A stretch of 64,000 nt of DNA from an uncultured Fidelibacterota bacterium (GCA_902538565.1 CACBFQ010000001.1:200001-264000); one strand, 5' to 3'. Positions 11,196 to 22,523 are shown, numbered from the stretch's first letter. Translations and numbers: made by a program. The notes: generated by a model not told the origin, from the sequence alone.

Positions 11196-13141
11196 CCAAT
11201 CATCAAATTACAGATTTTAAAGATTTAAATGATAATCAAAAGGATTTAATAACAGTAAATATTATTAAAGGGCTCGTAATAGATGGAGTCAGAAATGCTA
11301 ACTCCGGACACCCAGGTGGTCCTATGTCTTTAGCAGACTTTACCTATATTTTGTATTCTGAATTTCTAACAATTGATCCAAAAAATCCTGATTGGGAAAA
11401 TAGAGATCGAGTGGTATTATCAGTCGGTCATACATGCATGCTCATTTATTCTATATTGTATTTATGTGGCTATTTAAAAATGGATGATCTGAAAAATTTT
11501 AGAAAATTAGGGAGCTTAACTCCAGGTCATCCAGAAATAGAGACTCCAGGCGTTGATGCAAGTACTGGTCCGCTTGGACAAGGAGTAGGAATGGGAATTG
11601 GAATGGCACTAGCAGAAAAAGCTTCATCTAATTCACCATTGAAAAGATTTACATACATATTAGCAGGTGATGGCGACTTACAAGAACCAATAGCTCTTGG
11701 AGCTAGCACTCTTGCAGGTCATTGGAAATTATCAAATCTAGTAATGTTTTATGATAAAAATGATATTCAGATTGCAGGAAATACTTCAAGAGTTGATTCA
11801 ACAGATTATGCCAAACTTTATGATGCCATGGGATGGCATGTTCAAGAAATTGATGGTCATAATCACGATGAAATAAGATTATCTTTAAAGAATGCGCAGT
11901 CGAGTGATAAGCCAAGCATAATAATTGGAAAAACTATTATTGCAAAAGGAAGTTATAGCTTAGAACATAGCCCTAAATCTCATGGTTCTCCATTCAGTGA
12001 AGATGAAATTAAGCTCACAAAAGAGAAACTTGAAATTCCTCAGGATTCATTTTTCTGCAATGAAGATATTATTGGTCATTTTCAAAGAAATTTTGATTCT
12101 TTGAATGACAAAATAGCTTTAATTGATAATGAATTTGAAAAAAATAATCAAAATTTAAGTCAAATGTTCGAATCATTGTCAGTTCCAGATTTTGGAGACA
12201 ATCCAATGGCTACAAGGCAAGCATTTGGACTATCTTTAGATGAATTTGCTGAAAAATTTCAGCATATTATGGGGGGTTCAGCTGATTTAGACGGATCAAA
12301 CTGTACAACTAACTTTGCTAGCTCATATGATGACTTTTCATCATCTAATCCAAAAGGAAGGAATATAGCATTTGGAGTTAGAGAATTTCCTATGGGAGCT
12401 ATTATGAATGGAATTGCTCTTTATGGAAATCACTTTCCATTCGGTGGTACATTTTTGGTTTTTAGTGATTATGTAAGATCAGCAATTAGATTATCTGCAA
12501 TTCAAAAACTTCATGTAATGTATGAATTTACTCATGATTCAATTTTTGTTGGTGAAGATGGTCCTACCCATCAGCCAGTTGAACATACAATGTCTCTAAG
12601 GAATATTCCTAACCTTCTTGTATTTAGACCTGCAGATGCGTTAGAAACTTTTTATTGTTTTAAAACAATTATGAAAAATCAAAAAAATCCTAGTGCAATT
12701 CTGCTTACTAGACAAAAATTACCAAAACTCAATATTAGTTTAGATAAAATTGAAGAAGGTGTAAATAAAGGAGCATATATTTTACATGAAGAAGATAATC
12801 CAGATGCAATTCTATTTGCTACTGGATCTGAAGCCCATTTAGCAGTTGAAATATGCAGCGGAATCAATAAAAAAATTCAAATAATTAATTTGCCATGCTG
12901 GGAACTATTTGAAAAACAAGATAAACAATACGTCTCTTCTATAATGAGTAGCAATTGCAGAAAAAGAATATCTTTAGAAGCAGGTATAACTACTGGATGG
13001 CAAAAATTTACGGGTATTGATGGTCTAAATATTGGTATCAATGAATTTGGTGCATCTGCTCCTGGAAAAGATGTAGCAAAACATTTAGGATTTGTTAAAG
13101 AAAAAATCGCCTCTCTAATTGAGAATTATATAAATGAATAA
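11192..13141 (+). CDS. tkt: Transketolase
   Basis: NSGHPGGPMSLADFTYILY, GPLGQGVGMGIGMA, THDSIFVGEDGPTHQPVEH. Confidence 0.96.
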   Translation: MTNHQITDFKDLNDNQKDLITVNIIKGLVIDGVRNANSGHPGGPMSLADFTYILYSEFLTIDPKNPDWENRDRVVLSVGHTCMLIYSILYLCGYLKMDDLKNFRKLGSLTPGHPEIETPGVDASTGPLGQGVGMGIGMALAEKASSNSPLKRFTYILAGDGDLQEPIALGASTLAGHWKLSNLVMFYDKNDIQIAGNTSRVDSTDYAKLYDAMGWHVQEIDGHNHDEIRLSLKNAQSSDKPSIIIGKTIIAKGSYSLEHSPKSHGSPFSEDEIKLTKEKLEIPQDSFFCNEDIIGHFQRNFDSLNDKIALIDNEFEKNNQNLSQMFESLSVPDFGDNPMATRQAFGLSLDEFAEKFQHIMGGSADLDGSNCTTNFASSYDDFSSSNPKGRNIAFGVREFPMGAIMNGIALYGNHFPFGGTFLVFSDYVRSAIRLSAIQKLHVMYEFTHDSIFVGEDGPTHQPVEHTMSLRNIPNLLVFRPADALETFYCFKTIMKNQKNPSAILLTRQKLPKLNISLDKIEEGVNKGAYILHEEDNPDAILFATGSEAHLAVEICSGINKKIQIINLPCWELFEKQDKQYVSSIMSSNCRKRISLEAGITTGWQKFTGIDGLNIGINEFGASAPGKDVAKHLGFVKEKIASLIENYINE

Positions 13142-13574
13142 AACAATTGTACTTGCTACAGATCATGCTGGATTTGAATTAAAAGAACATGTAAAAAAAA
13201 TTCTCATAAAAAAAGGTTATGATATAAAAGATTTTGGAGCATTAGAATATGATAAACTTGATGATTATCCTGACTTTATTTTGCCTGCTGCAAAATATAT
13301 ATCCGAACATAAATTGATAGGAATAATTTTTGGTGGATCTGGACAAGGAGAAGCCATGGCTGCAAACAGAATTAAAGGAATTAGAGCAGCAGTATTTTAT
13401 AATGGCCCAAATGAAATTGTTGAATTATCTCGCTTACATAATAATGCAAATATTTTATCTATTGGTGCAAGGTTTGTAAGCAATCAAGAAGTTGAAAAAG
13501 TAATTGAGCTTTGGTTATCAACTGATTTTGAAGAAGGTAGACACGAAAAAAGAATCAACAAATTAGACTCTTAA
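13134..13574 (+). CDS. rpiB: Ribose-5-phosphate isomerase B
   Basis: LATDHAGFELKEHVK, GGSGQGEAMAANRIKGIRAA. Confidence 0.93.
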   Translation: MNKTIVLATDHAGFELKEHVKKILIKKGYDIKDFGALEYDKLDDYPDFILPAAKYISEHKLIGIIFGGSGQGEAMAANRIKGIRAAVFYNGPNEIVELSRLHNNANILSIGARFVSNQEVEKVIELWLSTDFEEGRHEKRINKLDS

Positions 13575-14414
13575 ATCTGCAACAATAAGAAATAGAAGTA
13601 GTGGAAAATAGTAGATAGAGGTCTTAAAAATTAATCGAGCATTATCTTTATTTTGCTCAAGAATAAATGGCAAACAAAAAAGCATATAAATGTTACTTAA
13701 AATATATGCACCAACAAAATATACTCTTCCTGAAACTCCCAAAAAAAATGGTAATGTGGAAATTGGAATTAAAATTAATGCATGCAAGAAAATATGAAGT
13801 ACAGTCCTTTTAATTCCATTATCAATAACAGGCAACATTTGCAAACCGGCATTTTTATAATCTTCTTTATACATATATGCGATGGAATAAAAATGTGGGT
13901 GTTGCCAGAAAAATAAAATTAAAAATACTGCAATTCCACCCCACTCAAGAGAATTTGTGGCAGCTGTCCAGCCTCCCAGTGGTGGAATAGCCCCAGGTAT
14001 GGCACCAACTGATGTATTTAGCCAAGATTCTCTTTTTAAGGGAGTATATAAGAATAAATATAAAATAATTGTTAGAAAAGATAACATGCATGTCAAAAAA
14101 TTTACTTTAAAGTAAAGAATTAAAAGACCTATTATAATAAAAGAAATGCCTAAAAATTTTGCAAAATTCAATGATATTTTTTTCGTTGGAAGTACTCTGT
14201 TCTTTGTTCTATCCATTAACTTGTCTAATTCAGACTCAATTACATTATTCATCACAGAAGAACCTGTAGAAGAGAGTAATGTTCCAATTACTGTAAATAA
14301 AAGCAACATATTATCAATTTTACCTTGAGCACCAAGATAAAATCCGATTATTGTTGTTGTGAGTACAAGAAAACCAATCCTAACCTTGGTAAGTTCGATA
14401 AGATTCTTGAACAT
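13563..14414 (-). CDS. ctaB: Protoheme IX farnesyltransferase (heme O synthase)
   Basis: UbiA-type motif NNVIESELDKLMDRTKNRVLPT; HPHFYSIAYMYKEDYKNAGLQMLP. Confidence 0.95.
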   Translation of the reverse strand: MFKNLIELTKVRIGFLVLTTTIIGFYLGAQGKIDNMLLLFTVIGTLLSSTGSSVMNNVIESELDKLMDRTKNRVLPTKKISLNFAKFLGISFIIIGLLILYFKVNFLTCMLSFLTIILYLFLYTPLKRESWLNTSVGAIPGAIPPLGGWTAATNSLEWGGIAVFLILFFWQHPHFYSIAYMYKEDYKNAGLQMLPVIDNGIKRTVLHIFLHALILIPISTLPFFLGVSGRVYFVGAYILSNIYMLFCLPFILEQNKDNARLIFKTSIYYFPLLLFLIVADLRV

Positions 14415-14415
14415 A

Positions 14416-15009
14416 CTATCCTTGATTTAGCAAGGTTACAATATCGCTTTGTAATTCGAAAATATTAGATTCAACAGTACCTTCGTAATATTTTCTAATA
14501 TTTAATTCTTTATCAACTAATACCAATCGCGTAGAGTGACCTGCAGGTAATAGTGCTGCTGAAAGAAAAAATCCTTTTTCTGATAACTCGATTACATCAA
14601 GTATATCCCCTCTCAAGAAAAACCAATTATTTTTATTACTGTAGTTTGAAGAATATTCATTCAATATGTCTAATGTATCATAATCTGGATCTGTTGTAAT
14701 AGACAAAAATTGGATATCGCCAGAAGAAGCAAATCTTTCTTGAAGAGTAGACATGTTTTCAGACATTATTGGACATGCACCTTCGCATTGAGTGAAAATA
14801 AAACTTATGATAGATATCTTATCATTTAACTGTTTTTCAGTTACAACTGTTCCATCAAAATTTGTCAATGAAAATGACGGAACTTTTCCGATGATTCCAA
14901 TATTATCGATTCTGGATTTAGTTGCTTTATCAATGATATAGAATCCAAAAGATCCTAGCATAAAAATAAATAAAAATGCTAAAATAAGTTTTTTATTAAG
15001 ACTGCTCAT
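14416..15009 (-). CDS. SCO1/SenC-family copper chaperone (paralog 1)
   Basis: CxxxC (FTQCEGACPIMS), AGHSTRLVLVD. Confidence 0.9.
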   Translation of the reverse strand: MSSLNKKLILAFLFIFMLGSFGFYIIDKATKSRIDNIGIIGKVPSFSLTNFDGTVVTEKQLNDKISIISFIFTQCEGACPIMSENMSTLQERFASSGDIQFLSITTDPDYDTLDILNEYSSNYSNKNNWFFLRGDILDVIELSEKGFFLSAALLPAGHSTRLVLVDKELNIRKYYEGTVESNIFELQSDIVTLLNQG

Positions 15010-15919
15010 ATTGCAGAGTATTATACAATATAATTATTATTCCTACAAGCCAAGATGAGCCCCATGTATGAAAAAGTCTTGTTAACTGTGGAAGCTCAAA
15101 AAAAATCATTAATTCTCCTAGAAAAATTTGAAACAATATCATTCCAAAAATAAAATATATAAGCTGTTTCGATAGACCTAAGAAATCATCTCTAAATAAA
15201 TAACATAAATATATACTTAAAAATAAAAGTGAAAATCCCAGTACTGAATGTAAATACTTATAAGAATTTAAAGCATCCAAAAGCTGTCCCTTTGAATACA
15301 GAGGGTTATCGATGGCAATTAATTCGATATTAGTCCTTATTCCTGTTCCAAGAAGAATTTCTATAACAATAAGTCCCCAAAGTGCAATCAAGGATATGGA
15401 TATTTTTTTTGACAATAAAATATTTGAGAACTTGTTGAAATTAATAAGCTTATAAGACTCAATAGTTCCATAGCTTAATACAGAAACTAAAAATAGCGCT
15501 AATATCATATGTAAACTAACTATAAAGGGATTTAATACTGATGAGACTACAATTGCTCCTAACCCTCCATTAGCTCCAACCAGAAATAATGACCATAAAG
15601 CAGAATATAAAATTTTAGAATTATTTCTAAAGTATAACACTGCAATAACTGTCATAATAATAATTGAAAAGCCAACAATTACGCCCAACATTCGATTACC
15701 ATATTCAATCCATGCAAGTACAATATTAAAAGCGGTAGGGTCGATATGTGCAGGAATTTGCTCTATACTAGTTGGAGGAACCCATCTTCCAAAACACTTA
15801 GGCCAATCTGGACAGCCTAGGCCAGAACCAGATACACGAACAAGTCCTCCAACAAAAATTAAAAGGTAGGATAGAATGGTTGAAATAAGTGCAGATCTAA
15901 AAAAAATCTTATTTGCCAT
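14996..15919 (-). CDS. ctaA: Heme A synthase (CtaA/COX15)
   Basis: GGLVRVSGSGLGCPDWPKCFG, multi-TM, in cox operon. Confidence 0.94.
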   Translation of the reverse strand: MANKIFFRSALISTILSYLLIFVGGLVRVSGSGLGCPDWPKCFGRWVPPTSIEQIPAHIDPTAFNIVLAWIEYGNRMLGVIVGFSIIIMTVIAVLYFRNNSKILYSALWSLFLVGANGGLGAIVVSSVLNPFIVSLHMILALFLVSVLSYGTIESYKLINFNKFSNILLSKKISISLIALWGLIVIEILLGTGIRTNIELIAIDNPLYSKGQLLDALNSYKYLHSVLGFSLLFLSIYLCYLFRDDFLGLSKQLIYFIFGMILFQIFLGELMIFFELPQLTRLFHTWGSSWLVGIIIILYNTLQYEQS

Positions 15920-16327
15920 TTAGTGATGATCCTTATCCTCGTGATGTTCATCGACTGGGTGGCCGTGTGTATCTGTCAGAGGTAAAGTATCATAAAATGC
16001 TGCTCTTTTATTTATTGGGTCTTTTGTTTCTGGATTTAAGCCAAGGTCACCTCTGAATCCAGTATCTAACATGGTGATAGTAACAAAGATTCCAAAAAAC
16101 ATTAAAGACATTAAAAACATGGTAAGATTTTTTTTATCATCCCACAATAAGTGCATAAAAAAGAAAGCTACTAAACTTGCTTTTACGGTTGCAACAAACA
16201 TAGCAAGAACTATATTAAATGACCCTAAATCAATATAAGAAACCCAAACAGTTACTCCAGATAAAAATAGTAATGAAGCAGCTATAATTAAGTAGGTTTT
16301 TAGTGGTGTTATATGATGTTCTGACAT
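15920..16327 (-). CDS. Cytochrome c oxidase subunit IV (prokaryotic type)
   Basis: Three TM helices, FMHLLWDDKKNLT, His-rich C-terminus; cox operon position. Confidence 0.85.
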   Translation of the reverse strand: MSEHHITPLKTYLIIAASLLFLSGVTVWVSYIDLGSFNIVLAMFVATVKASLVAFFFMHLLWDDKKNLTMFLMSLMFFGIFVTITMLDTGFRGDLGLNPETKDPINKRAAFYDTLPLTDTHGHPVDEHHEDKDHH

Positions 16328-16333
16328 GTCGTA

Positions 16334-16993
16334 TTATCCAATCAAATAAAAAAGTGGGAATAAGTAAATCCAAATTAAATCGACTAAATGCCAAAATATT
16401 CCTATCATTTCCATTGGCGTATAGTATTCTGAGGTCAAATTTCCTTTCTGAGTACTGTAGATTAACCATGCAATCAAACCCATTCCAATTGCAACGTGCA
16501 AACCATGCAAACCAGTCATAATGAAATAAATGCTGAAGAAAATGTGAGGGTTGTTCAAATGCGCCGCATCAGGACCCATATAAGAATAAAATTCTCCAGG
16601 CAACTGTCCTACTTCAAACTTATGAGTATATTCTAAGTATTTAATGCCCAAAAAAACCAGTGCAAAAATAAAAGTTGCCACTAACATTACTACCGAAAGC
16701 TTTTTATTATTTTTTTGAATAGCCCATATTGCTAAAGCCATAGTAAGAGAACTTGTGATTAACACAATTGTATTCATAAGTCCCTTATTAACATCTAATA
16801 ATTTATGTGCATCAACGAACATATCTGGGTACCAAGATCTATAAACTATATATGCAACAAAAAGTCCTGCGAATGTCAAAACTTCTGTTAAAATAAATGC
16901 CCACATGGCAAATTTAGATGTCTCATACTGCTGATTTACATCATGAAAATAATGCTTTAAATGGGTTGGTGAATCTGGATTATGATGTCCCAT
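16334..16993 (-). CDS. ctaE: Cytochrome c oxidase subunit III
   Basis: FYSYMGPDAAHLNNPHIFFSIYFIMTGLHGLHVAIG; YYTPMEMIGIFWHLVDLIWIYLFPLFYL. Confidence 0.95.
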   Translation of the reverse strand: MGHHNPDSPTHLKHYFHDVNQQYETSKFAMWAFILTEVLTFAGLFVAYIVYRSWYPDMFVDAHKLLDVNKGLMNTIVLITSSLTMALAIWAIQKNNKKLSVVMLVATFIFALVFLGIKYLEYTHKFEVGQLPGEFYSYMGPDAAHLNNPHIFFSIYFIMTGLHGLHVAIGMGLIAWLIYSTQKGNLTSEYYTPMEMIGIFWHLVDLIWIYLFPLFYLIG

Positions 16994-18615
16994 TATTTCT
17001 TATATGTTTTCTCAACAATTACCTGATCATAATCATATGGACCATGCTGCAATACCGGCTCTTCTTCAAAATTATGAGGATGAGGTGGTGATGAAGTATG
17101 TGTCCATTCTAGTGTCATACCTCCCCATGGATTTGAACCTGGATCAACTTTATTCTTTTTAATAAATGACCAAAATAAATTCATTACAGCTATAAAAATT
17201 GAAATACCAAGTATGCCTGACCAAAATGTTGAATAACTATGCAATTCAACAAACTGTTCATCATAAGTTGCATATCTTCTAGGCATTCCTCTTAAACCAA
17301 GTAAAAATTGTGGAAAAAATGTTCCATTAAATCCTATAAACACACCTAAAGCAGCAATATTTGCTATAGTTTGATTGTACATTACTCCAAAAGATTTTGG
17401 CCACCAATGATGTAGTCCTCCTAGGAAAGCAACAATGGTTCCACCCTGCATTACATAATGGAAGTGAGCAACAACAAAATAAGTGTCATGTAAATGAATA
17501 TCTAATGCAACTGCTCCTAAAAATATTCCAGTTAATCCACCGATTGTAAACAAGAATAAGAATGCTAATGCATAAAACATTGGAGGAGTAAAGGAAACCT
17601 GTCCTTTATACATTGTCAAAATCCAACTAAAGATTTTTACCCCAGTTGGTATTCCGACAAAATATGTAATGAAAGAAAAAACAATCTGTGAAAAGACGGA
17701 TTGTCCTGAAGTGAACATATGGTGACCCCAAACTAAAAATCCAATAAATGCAATTGATAGAGTTGAATAAGCAATGAATTTATATCCCCAAATTTTCTTT
17801 CTTGAATGCACTGGAATGATTTCACTTATAATACCAAAAGCAGGAAGAATCATAATGTAAACTGCTGGATGAGAATAAAACCAAAAGAAATGTTGGTATA
17901 AAACTGGATCACCACCTAAAGCAGGATCAAAAATACCTATACCTAAAAATCTTTCAAGCATTAACAAAACCATGGTAATTGCCAGAACAGGTGTGGCAGT
18001 AATTTGTACTAAGGATGTTCCATATAAAGCCCAAACAAACAGAGGCAACTTATACCAAGTAAGGCCAGGTATTCTCATTTTATGAACAGTGGCAATAAAA
18101 TTTAAACCAGTCAAAATAGATGAGAATCCTATAATAAAGATTCCCAAAGTCATTGGAACTACATTTGATGTACTTTGCGTGGAATATGGTGTGTAAAAAG
18201 TCCAACCAGTATCAACACCGCCATTAATGATTGTATACATTGCAAACAATGCCCCAAAAGAATAAATATAAAAACTGGCTAAATTTAATCTAGGAAAAGC
18301 AACGTCTTTTGCCCCAACCATAAGTGGAAGTAAAATATTTCCTAATGCTCCAGGAATTGCAGGAATAATAAATAGAAATATCATTATTGCTCCATGCAAA
18401 GTATAAGCATTGTTATAAACTTCATTTGAAATTATATCGTTTCCAGGAGCTGCAAGCTCAAATCTCATTACCAGAGCAAGCAATCCTCCTAAAAAGAAGA
18501 ATAAAATTCCACTAAATAAGTACATTAAACCAATTCGCTTATGATCCAATGTAAGCAACCAGGACATTATTCCTTTTGGATGGTTTAAATAATTCTGCTT
18601 TGTATTTTCACTCAT
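16993..18615 (-). CDS. ctaD: Cytochrome c oxidase subunit I
   Basis: [39 protein letters not shown]. Confidence 0.98.
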   Translation of the reverse strand: MSENTKQNYLNHPKGIMSWLLTLDHKRIGLMYLFSGILFFFLGGLLALVMRFELAAPGNDIISNEVYNNAYTLHGAIMIFLFIIPAIPGALGNILLPLMVGAKDVAFPRLNLASFYIYSFGALFAMYTIINGGVDTGWTFYTPYSTQSTSNVVPMTLGIFIIGFSSILTGLNFIATVHKMRIPGLTWYKLPLFVWALYGTSLVQITATPVLAITMVLLMLERFLGIGIFDPALGGDPVLYQHFFWFYSHPAVYIMILPAFGIISEIIPVHSRKKIWGYKFIAYSTLSIAFIGFLVWGHHMFTSGQSVFSQIVFSFITYFVGIPTGVKIFSWILTMYKGQVSFTPPMFYALAFLFLFTIGGLTGIFLGAVALDIHLHDTYFVVAHFHYVMQGGTIVAFLGGLHHWWPKSFGVMYNQTIANIAALGVFIGFNGTFFPQFLLGLRGMPRRYATYDEQFVELHSYSTFWSGILGISIFIAVMNLFWSFIKKNKVDPGSNPWGGMTLEWTHTSSPPHPHNFEEEPVLQHGPYDYDQVIVEKTYKK

Positions 18616-18635
18616 AAATTCCTCTTAATTTACAA

Positions 18636-19610
18636 TTAAATTTGAGAATCCTCATTCAATGTTTTCAAAAAGGCAATCAATGCATCAAGCTCTCTATCAC
18701 TTAGTAATCCTTGATAGGTTGGCATAACTCCTTGATAGCCAGCTACAATTTGTGTCATTGGTTCTAGTATAGAACTTCTGATATAATTGTCATCTATAAC
18801 TGTGGAAGTTCCATCATCAAAAACTCTTTCTTGTCCCCACATTTGACTGGTTTGCAGGTAAGAGGGTCCAACTAAAGCAGAGCCATCAAGAGTGTGACAA
18901 GTATTACATGCTTTCTTTGTATAAAGCTTTGCACCTAACTCGTCTAATGGAAGATCGTCATCTTCAGAACCAAGTTCACTTGCCCATTCTTCATATTGTG
19001 CTGGCTGCATAACTATAACTTTTGCTCCCATTTGAGAGTGACCAGTTCCACAATATTCAGTACAAAATATATCGTAAACACCTTCCTTAGTAGCATCAAA
19101 CCACATCACATTATATCTATTTGGCAAACAATCCATTTTACTTCTCATTACAGGAATGAAGAAACTGTGTAAAACATCTTTGGATGATAAAACTAATTTA
19201 ACTGGCTTATTTGATGGAACAACTAACTCATTAAGGGTTGTACCTCCATCTGGATAATCAAAAGTCCAAAACCAACTTTGTCCAGTAACTTTAATCTCAA
19301 TAGCATCATCTGGAACAATCACCATTTTTAGATAAGAACGTATACCCCAAACAAAGGTAATGGATACTAAAATTAAAGGTATAATAAAAAACATAGACTC
19401 AAGTAGAGTACTATGATCTTTGCTGCTCGTCAACTTCAGTTCTTCACCTTTACGATGACGGTATTTAATTGATAAATAAACCATACCAAAAACAACTATC
19501 ACGAAGAGTGCTACTGATGAATAAAAAATGAAAAAATATAGGTTATCAATATCACTCGCAAAAGTTGATACTTGCTTGGGAAAGAAAAACTCTGTCAATC
19601 TATCTAACAT
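18636..19610 (-). CDS. ctaC: Cytochrome c oxidase subunit II with fused cytochrome c domain (caa3 type)
   Basis: CuA site CTEYCGTGHSQM; C-terminal heme motif CNTCH. Confidence 0.96.
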   Translation of the reverse strand: MLDRLTEFFFPKQVSTFASDIDNLYFFIFYSSVALFVIVVFGMVYLSIKYRHRKGEELKLTSSKDHSTLLESMFFIIPLILVSITFVWGIRSYLKMVIVPDDAIEIKVTGQSWFWTFDYPDGGTTLNELVVPSNKPVKLVLSSKDVLHSFFIPVMRSKMDCLPNRYNVMWFDATKEGVYDIFCTEYCGTGHSQMGAKVIVMQPAQYEEWASELGSEDDDLPLDELGAKLYTKKACNTCHTLDGSALVGPSYLQTSQMWGQERVFDDGTSTVIDDNYIRSSILEPMTQIVAGYQGVMPTYQGLLSDRELDALIAFLKTLNEDSQI

Positions 19611-20424
19611 TCAAACTGTCCTTATCAAATAAGTTTTTATCTTTTTTCCAATAACTTACTAGCATAATGCATAGAAAAAGGATAGTAAATATACCTCCTA
19701 AACGCATAATATTGGTAGCAAAAATTGTATAAGTATTTTTGTATGGATCATAATGATAACAATACAAAATAATCTTATCTAAAGTACTACCAATTTTCCC
19801 CTCTGATGCTTCTAAAATTCCCAATTTTAAATTCTTAACTGGATATTCAATTCCATATAGATATCGGGAAATTTTTCCTTCAGAACTTAGTAATGTTATG
19901 GCAGCTGGATGCATATATTCATCTCTCTGTGCATCATAATAATATATATAACCAATACTATCTGCAACTTTTTTTATATTTTCTTCTGTTCCAGTAAGAA
20001 AATGCCAGTCATCTTTAATATTTTCTAATCCAAATCCCTTGATGTAATTTTTCTTTTTTTGATTTGCAAATAAGGTTTTTTCATTTGGATTAATATCAAT
20101 AGTTATAACCTGAAATTCATCTCCAGCATTCAAAGTTAAATTTTTTAATGATTCAGCAAGACCATTAAGAACGAGAGTGCATAACATTGGACATTCAAAA
20201 TAATTTAATGTTAAGACTGTTGGGATCTCCTTATTAAAAAAAGTTGATAGCTCTACCTCGCTACCGCTCTCATCGATAAACACTGTATCAAGCGGAATAT
20301 AATCGCCTAAATTTTCAATAACATCTATTTGCTGTTCACTTGGAAATTCTTTTTTTAAAGTTTGGGCATGCGCAAGACTTGTTAGTAAAAGAAAAATAGA
20401 AAGAAAAATACTATTTCTTTTCAT
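19600..20424 (-). CDS. SCO1/SenC-family protein with C-terminal TM (paralog 2)
   Basis: CxxxC YFECPMLCTLVLNGL, HPAAITLLSSEGKISRYLYG. Confidence 0.88.
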   Translation of the reverse strand: MKRNSIFLSIFLLLTSLAHAQTLKKEFPSEQQIDVIENLGDYIPLDTVFIDESGSEVELSTFFNKEIPTVLTLNYFECPMLCTLVLNGLAESLKNLTLNAGDEFQVITIDINPNEKTLFANQKKKNYIKGFGLENIKDDWHFLTGTEENIKKVADSIGYIYYYDAQRDEYMHPAAITLLSSEGKISRYLYGIEYPVKNLKLGILEASEGKIGSTLDKIILYCYHYDPYKNTYTIFATNIMRLGGIFTILFLCIMLVSYWKKDKNLFDKDSLNVR

Positions 20425-20710
20425 TCAGAAGGATTTCCTTTGATCTTTCAATAGGAATTTGGTAACTGTTTTCTTCACCATCTTTAGCTTTATAGCTATT
20501 AAGATTTTCTTGCTCAAATTTATTCAGCTCTTCTAAGTTAGTTGAACGCTTACTTAATTTAAATTCATAAGTAGTGCTATCAAGAACTCGAATATAGTAT
20601 TCATAAAGCATGTAAATGGTACCTAGAACAGTTAGAATAAATATAACTCCCCCTATTAGCACTGGTCTTACTGGAATATCTTTTTTTTCGTACCCTGAAT
20701 TATAATCCAT
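20411..20710 (-). CDS. Small single-TM protein in ACIII/caa3 operon, 99 aa
   Basis: ORF packed between actF and SCO gene with overlap. Confidence 0.75.
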   Translation of the reverse strand: MDYNSGYEKKDIPVRPVLIGGVIFILTVLGTIYMLYEYYIRVLDSTTYEFKLSKRSTNLEELNKFEQENLNSYKAKDGEENSYQIPIERSKEILLNEKK

Positions 20711-20712
20711 GA

Positions 20713-21918
20713 TTAATGATTCCTGTGATTAATTGAATGTACAAGCTCTGTGTCATTTAATGGTACAAGATTTGATCTTGAGGTTATGTATTTAAAACCC
20801 CCAATGAAAATTAATGCAAAACTTAACATTGTAATCAAATCGTAAATACCAAAATAAAAATCTTGTTTATGTACAGTAGGCATTATGATAAAATTAATAT
20901 CTATATAATGCATAAATAAAACCCAAATGGTCATAACTTGTAATAACCTAATATTTCTTTTCGAACCTCTAAAAATTAAAATGAAAAATGGAATGAAAAA
21001 TTTCCCTACAATTAATAATACACTTATAACTTTCCAAGAGCCAACCCATCTGTGGAGATACCATATGGTTTCCTCTGGAATATTGCTGTACCAAATGAAA
21101 TAAAATTGTGCGCCAGCTATGTAGCAATAGAATACAGTAAAAGCAAATAAGTACTTTCCTAAATCATGAAAGTGTTCAATAGATACTATATCTTTTAAAT
21201 ATCCCTGATCTTGTAATCTAATTATGGTAAATGTTAAGAAAGCTAAGAATGCTAAGAAAGCTCCTGCAAATGTGTAAACACCATACATAGTTGAATACCA
21301 GTGCGGATCAAGACTCATTTGCCAATCCAATCCTGCAAATGTAAGACTAATAAAGAAAAAGACGCCAATTGGACTCATACAAAAATATCTTAGTCTCTCC
21401 AAAATTTTTATGTCACCGCTTTTATCATGTTTCGTAGAATTAAAGTATATAAATAGTGCTATAATATTCCATAAAGCAAAATATAGGAATGCTCTGAAAA
21501 TAAATGAGTCTTCATTTAAATATGCTAATTTGTGTTGAATTAAATAATCAGCCTCAAAATCATGAGTTTTCCAATAGTAGTGATTAGGAAGCCATTTAAA
21601 TAACTTTTCCATGCCAAAAATAATTGGAATAAATGGTAGAGTGAATAACGGTATTAACATAATTGTATTTTCCATGATTCTTCTTATAGACACACTCCAA
21701 GTTGCTGAAAAAGCATAATGCACCATAATAAAGAACATTCCACCTAAAATGATACTCAACCAATAAAAATATGAAGTTAAGTATGAGAAGTAAAATACCT
21801 TATCTGATGAGCCAAAAAACCAAGTTAAAAGTATTGCAATGTAACCAACTGCAATTAGAATCAAATTATTTGATTTTTTTGAAACATAAGAATAGGTCTT
21901 TGGATCAAGATTCATCAT
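20713..21918 (-). CDS. actF: Alternative complex III subunit ActF (quinol:cytochrome c oxidoreductase membrane subunit)
   Basis: Multi-TM; LTFAGLDWQMSLDPHWYSTMYGVYTFAGAFL; operon context. Confidence 0.9.
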   Translation of the reverse strand: MMNLDPKTYSYVSKKSNNLILIAVGYIAILLTWFFGSSDKVFYFSYLTSYFYWLSIILGGMFFIMVHYAFSATWSVSIRRIMENTIMLIPLFTLPFIPIIFGMEKLFKWLPNHYYWKTHDFEADYLIQHKLAYLNEDSFIFRAFLYFALWNIIALFIYFNSTKHDKSGDIKILERLRYFCMSPIGVFFFISLTFAGLDWQMSLDPHWYSTMYGVYTFAGAFLAFLAFLTFTIIRLQDQGYLKDIVSIEHFHDLGKYLFAFTVFYCYIAGAQFYFIWYSNIPEETIWYLHRWVGSWKVISVLLIVGKFFIPFFILIFRGSKRNIRLLQVMTIWVLFMHYIDINFIIMPTVHKQDFYFGIYDLITMLSFALIFIGGFKYITSRSNLVPLNDTELVHSINHRNH

Positions 21919-22523
21919 GAATTGTCACCTAACTTATTTTGCTCTTCTTGTGGCAAATCTTCAAAAGTAGCATTTTGACTTCTTTGAAGTGCTCTTACAT
22001 AATGGACGATCGACCAAACATCTTCAGTATCTATCTGATAACCGTAAGCAGGCATACTTCGCAGACCATAAACTATAGTATTATACATCTCTCCATCGGC
22101 TTGCTCTCTGATGCGTTGATCATGTAAATTTGCTGGAATTACTGGATAATCATATTGAGTTACAATACCTTTTCCGTTACCAACCTGTGAGTGGCAAACA
22201 CTACAATAAATGTTATACCTTTCCTGCCCTCTATCAAGAACTTCAGCAGACAATTCAAGTGGGTTAGAAATTATAAATGTGCCGTCATCATTTTTACCAC
22301 TAATAAATGAATGATTCTCAGCAATCATTCCTCTTGCTACAGTTCCTTCAATAGGCTTTCTCATGGTTGATCCATCAGTAAAAAAATTACTTTCTTCCAA
22401 AGAACGATATTTCTGTTGATTATCCATATTTGGATTTAAATGTATTGGAGTACTTTCAAACTTTGAACCTCTGAAACATCCGGTCAGAAATAGTAAACAA
22501 AATAAAATAATATTAATTCTCAT
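21915..22523 (-). CDS. actE: Alternative complex III subunit ActE, monoheme cytochrome c lipoprotein
   Basis: Lipobox LTGC; heme motif CSVCH; NPLELSAEVLDRGQERYNIYC. Confidence 0.9.
   Translation of the reverse strand: MRINIILFCLLFLTGCFRGSKFESTPIHLNPNMDNQQKYRSLEESNFFTDGSTMRKPIEGTVARGMIAENHSFISGKNDDGTFIISNPLELSAEVLDRGQERYNIYCSVCHSQVGNGKGIVTQYDYPVIPANLHDQRIREQADGEMYNTIVYGLRSMPAYGYQIDTEDVWSIVHYVRALQRSQNATFEDLPQEEQNKLGDNS

Noticed and set aside
16230-16521. ORFs 16230..16469 (-) and 16303..16521 (+)
   Set aside because: Alternative-frame ORFs overlapping the clear cox subunit III/IV genes.
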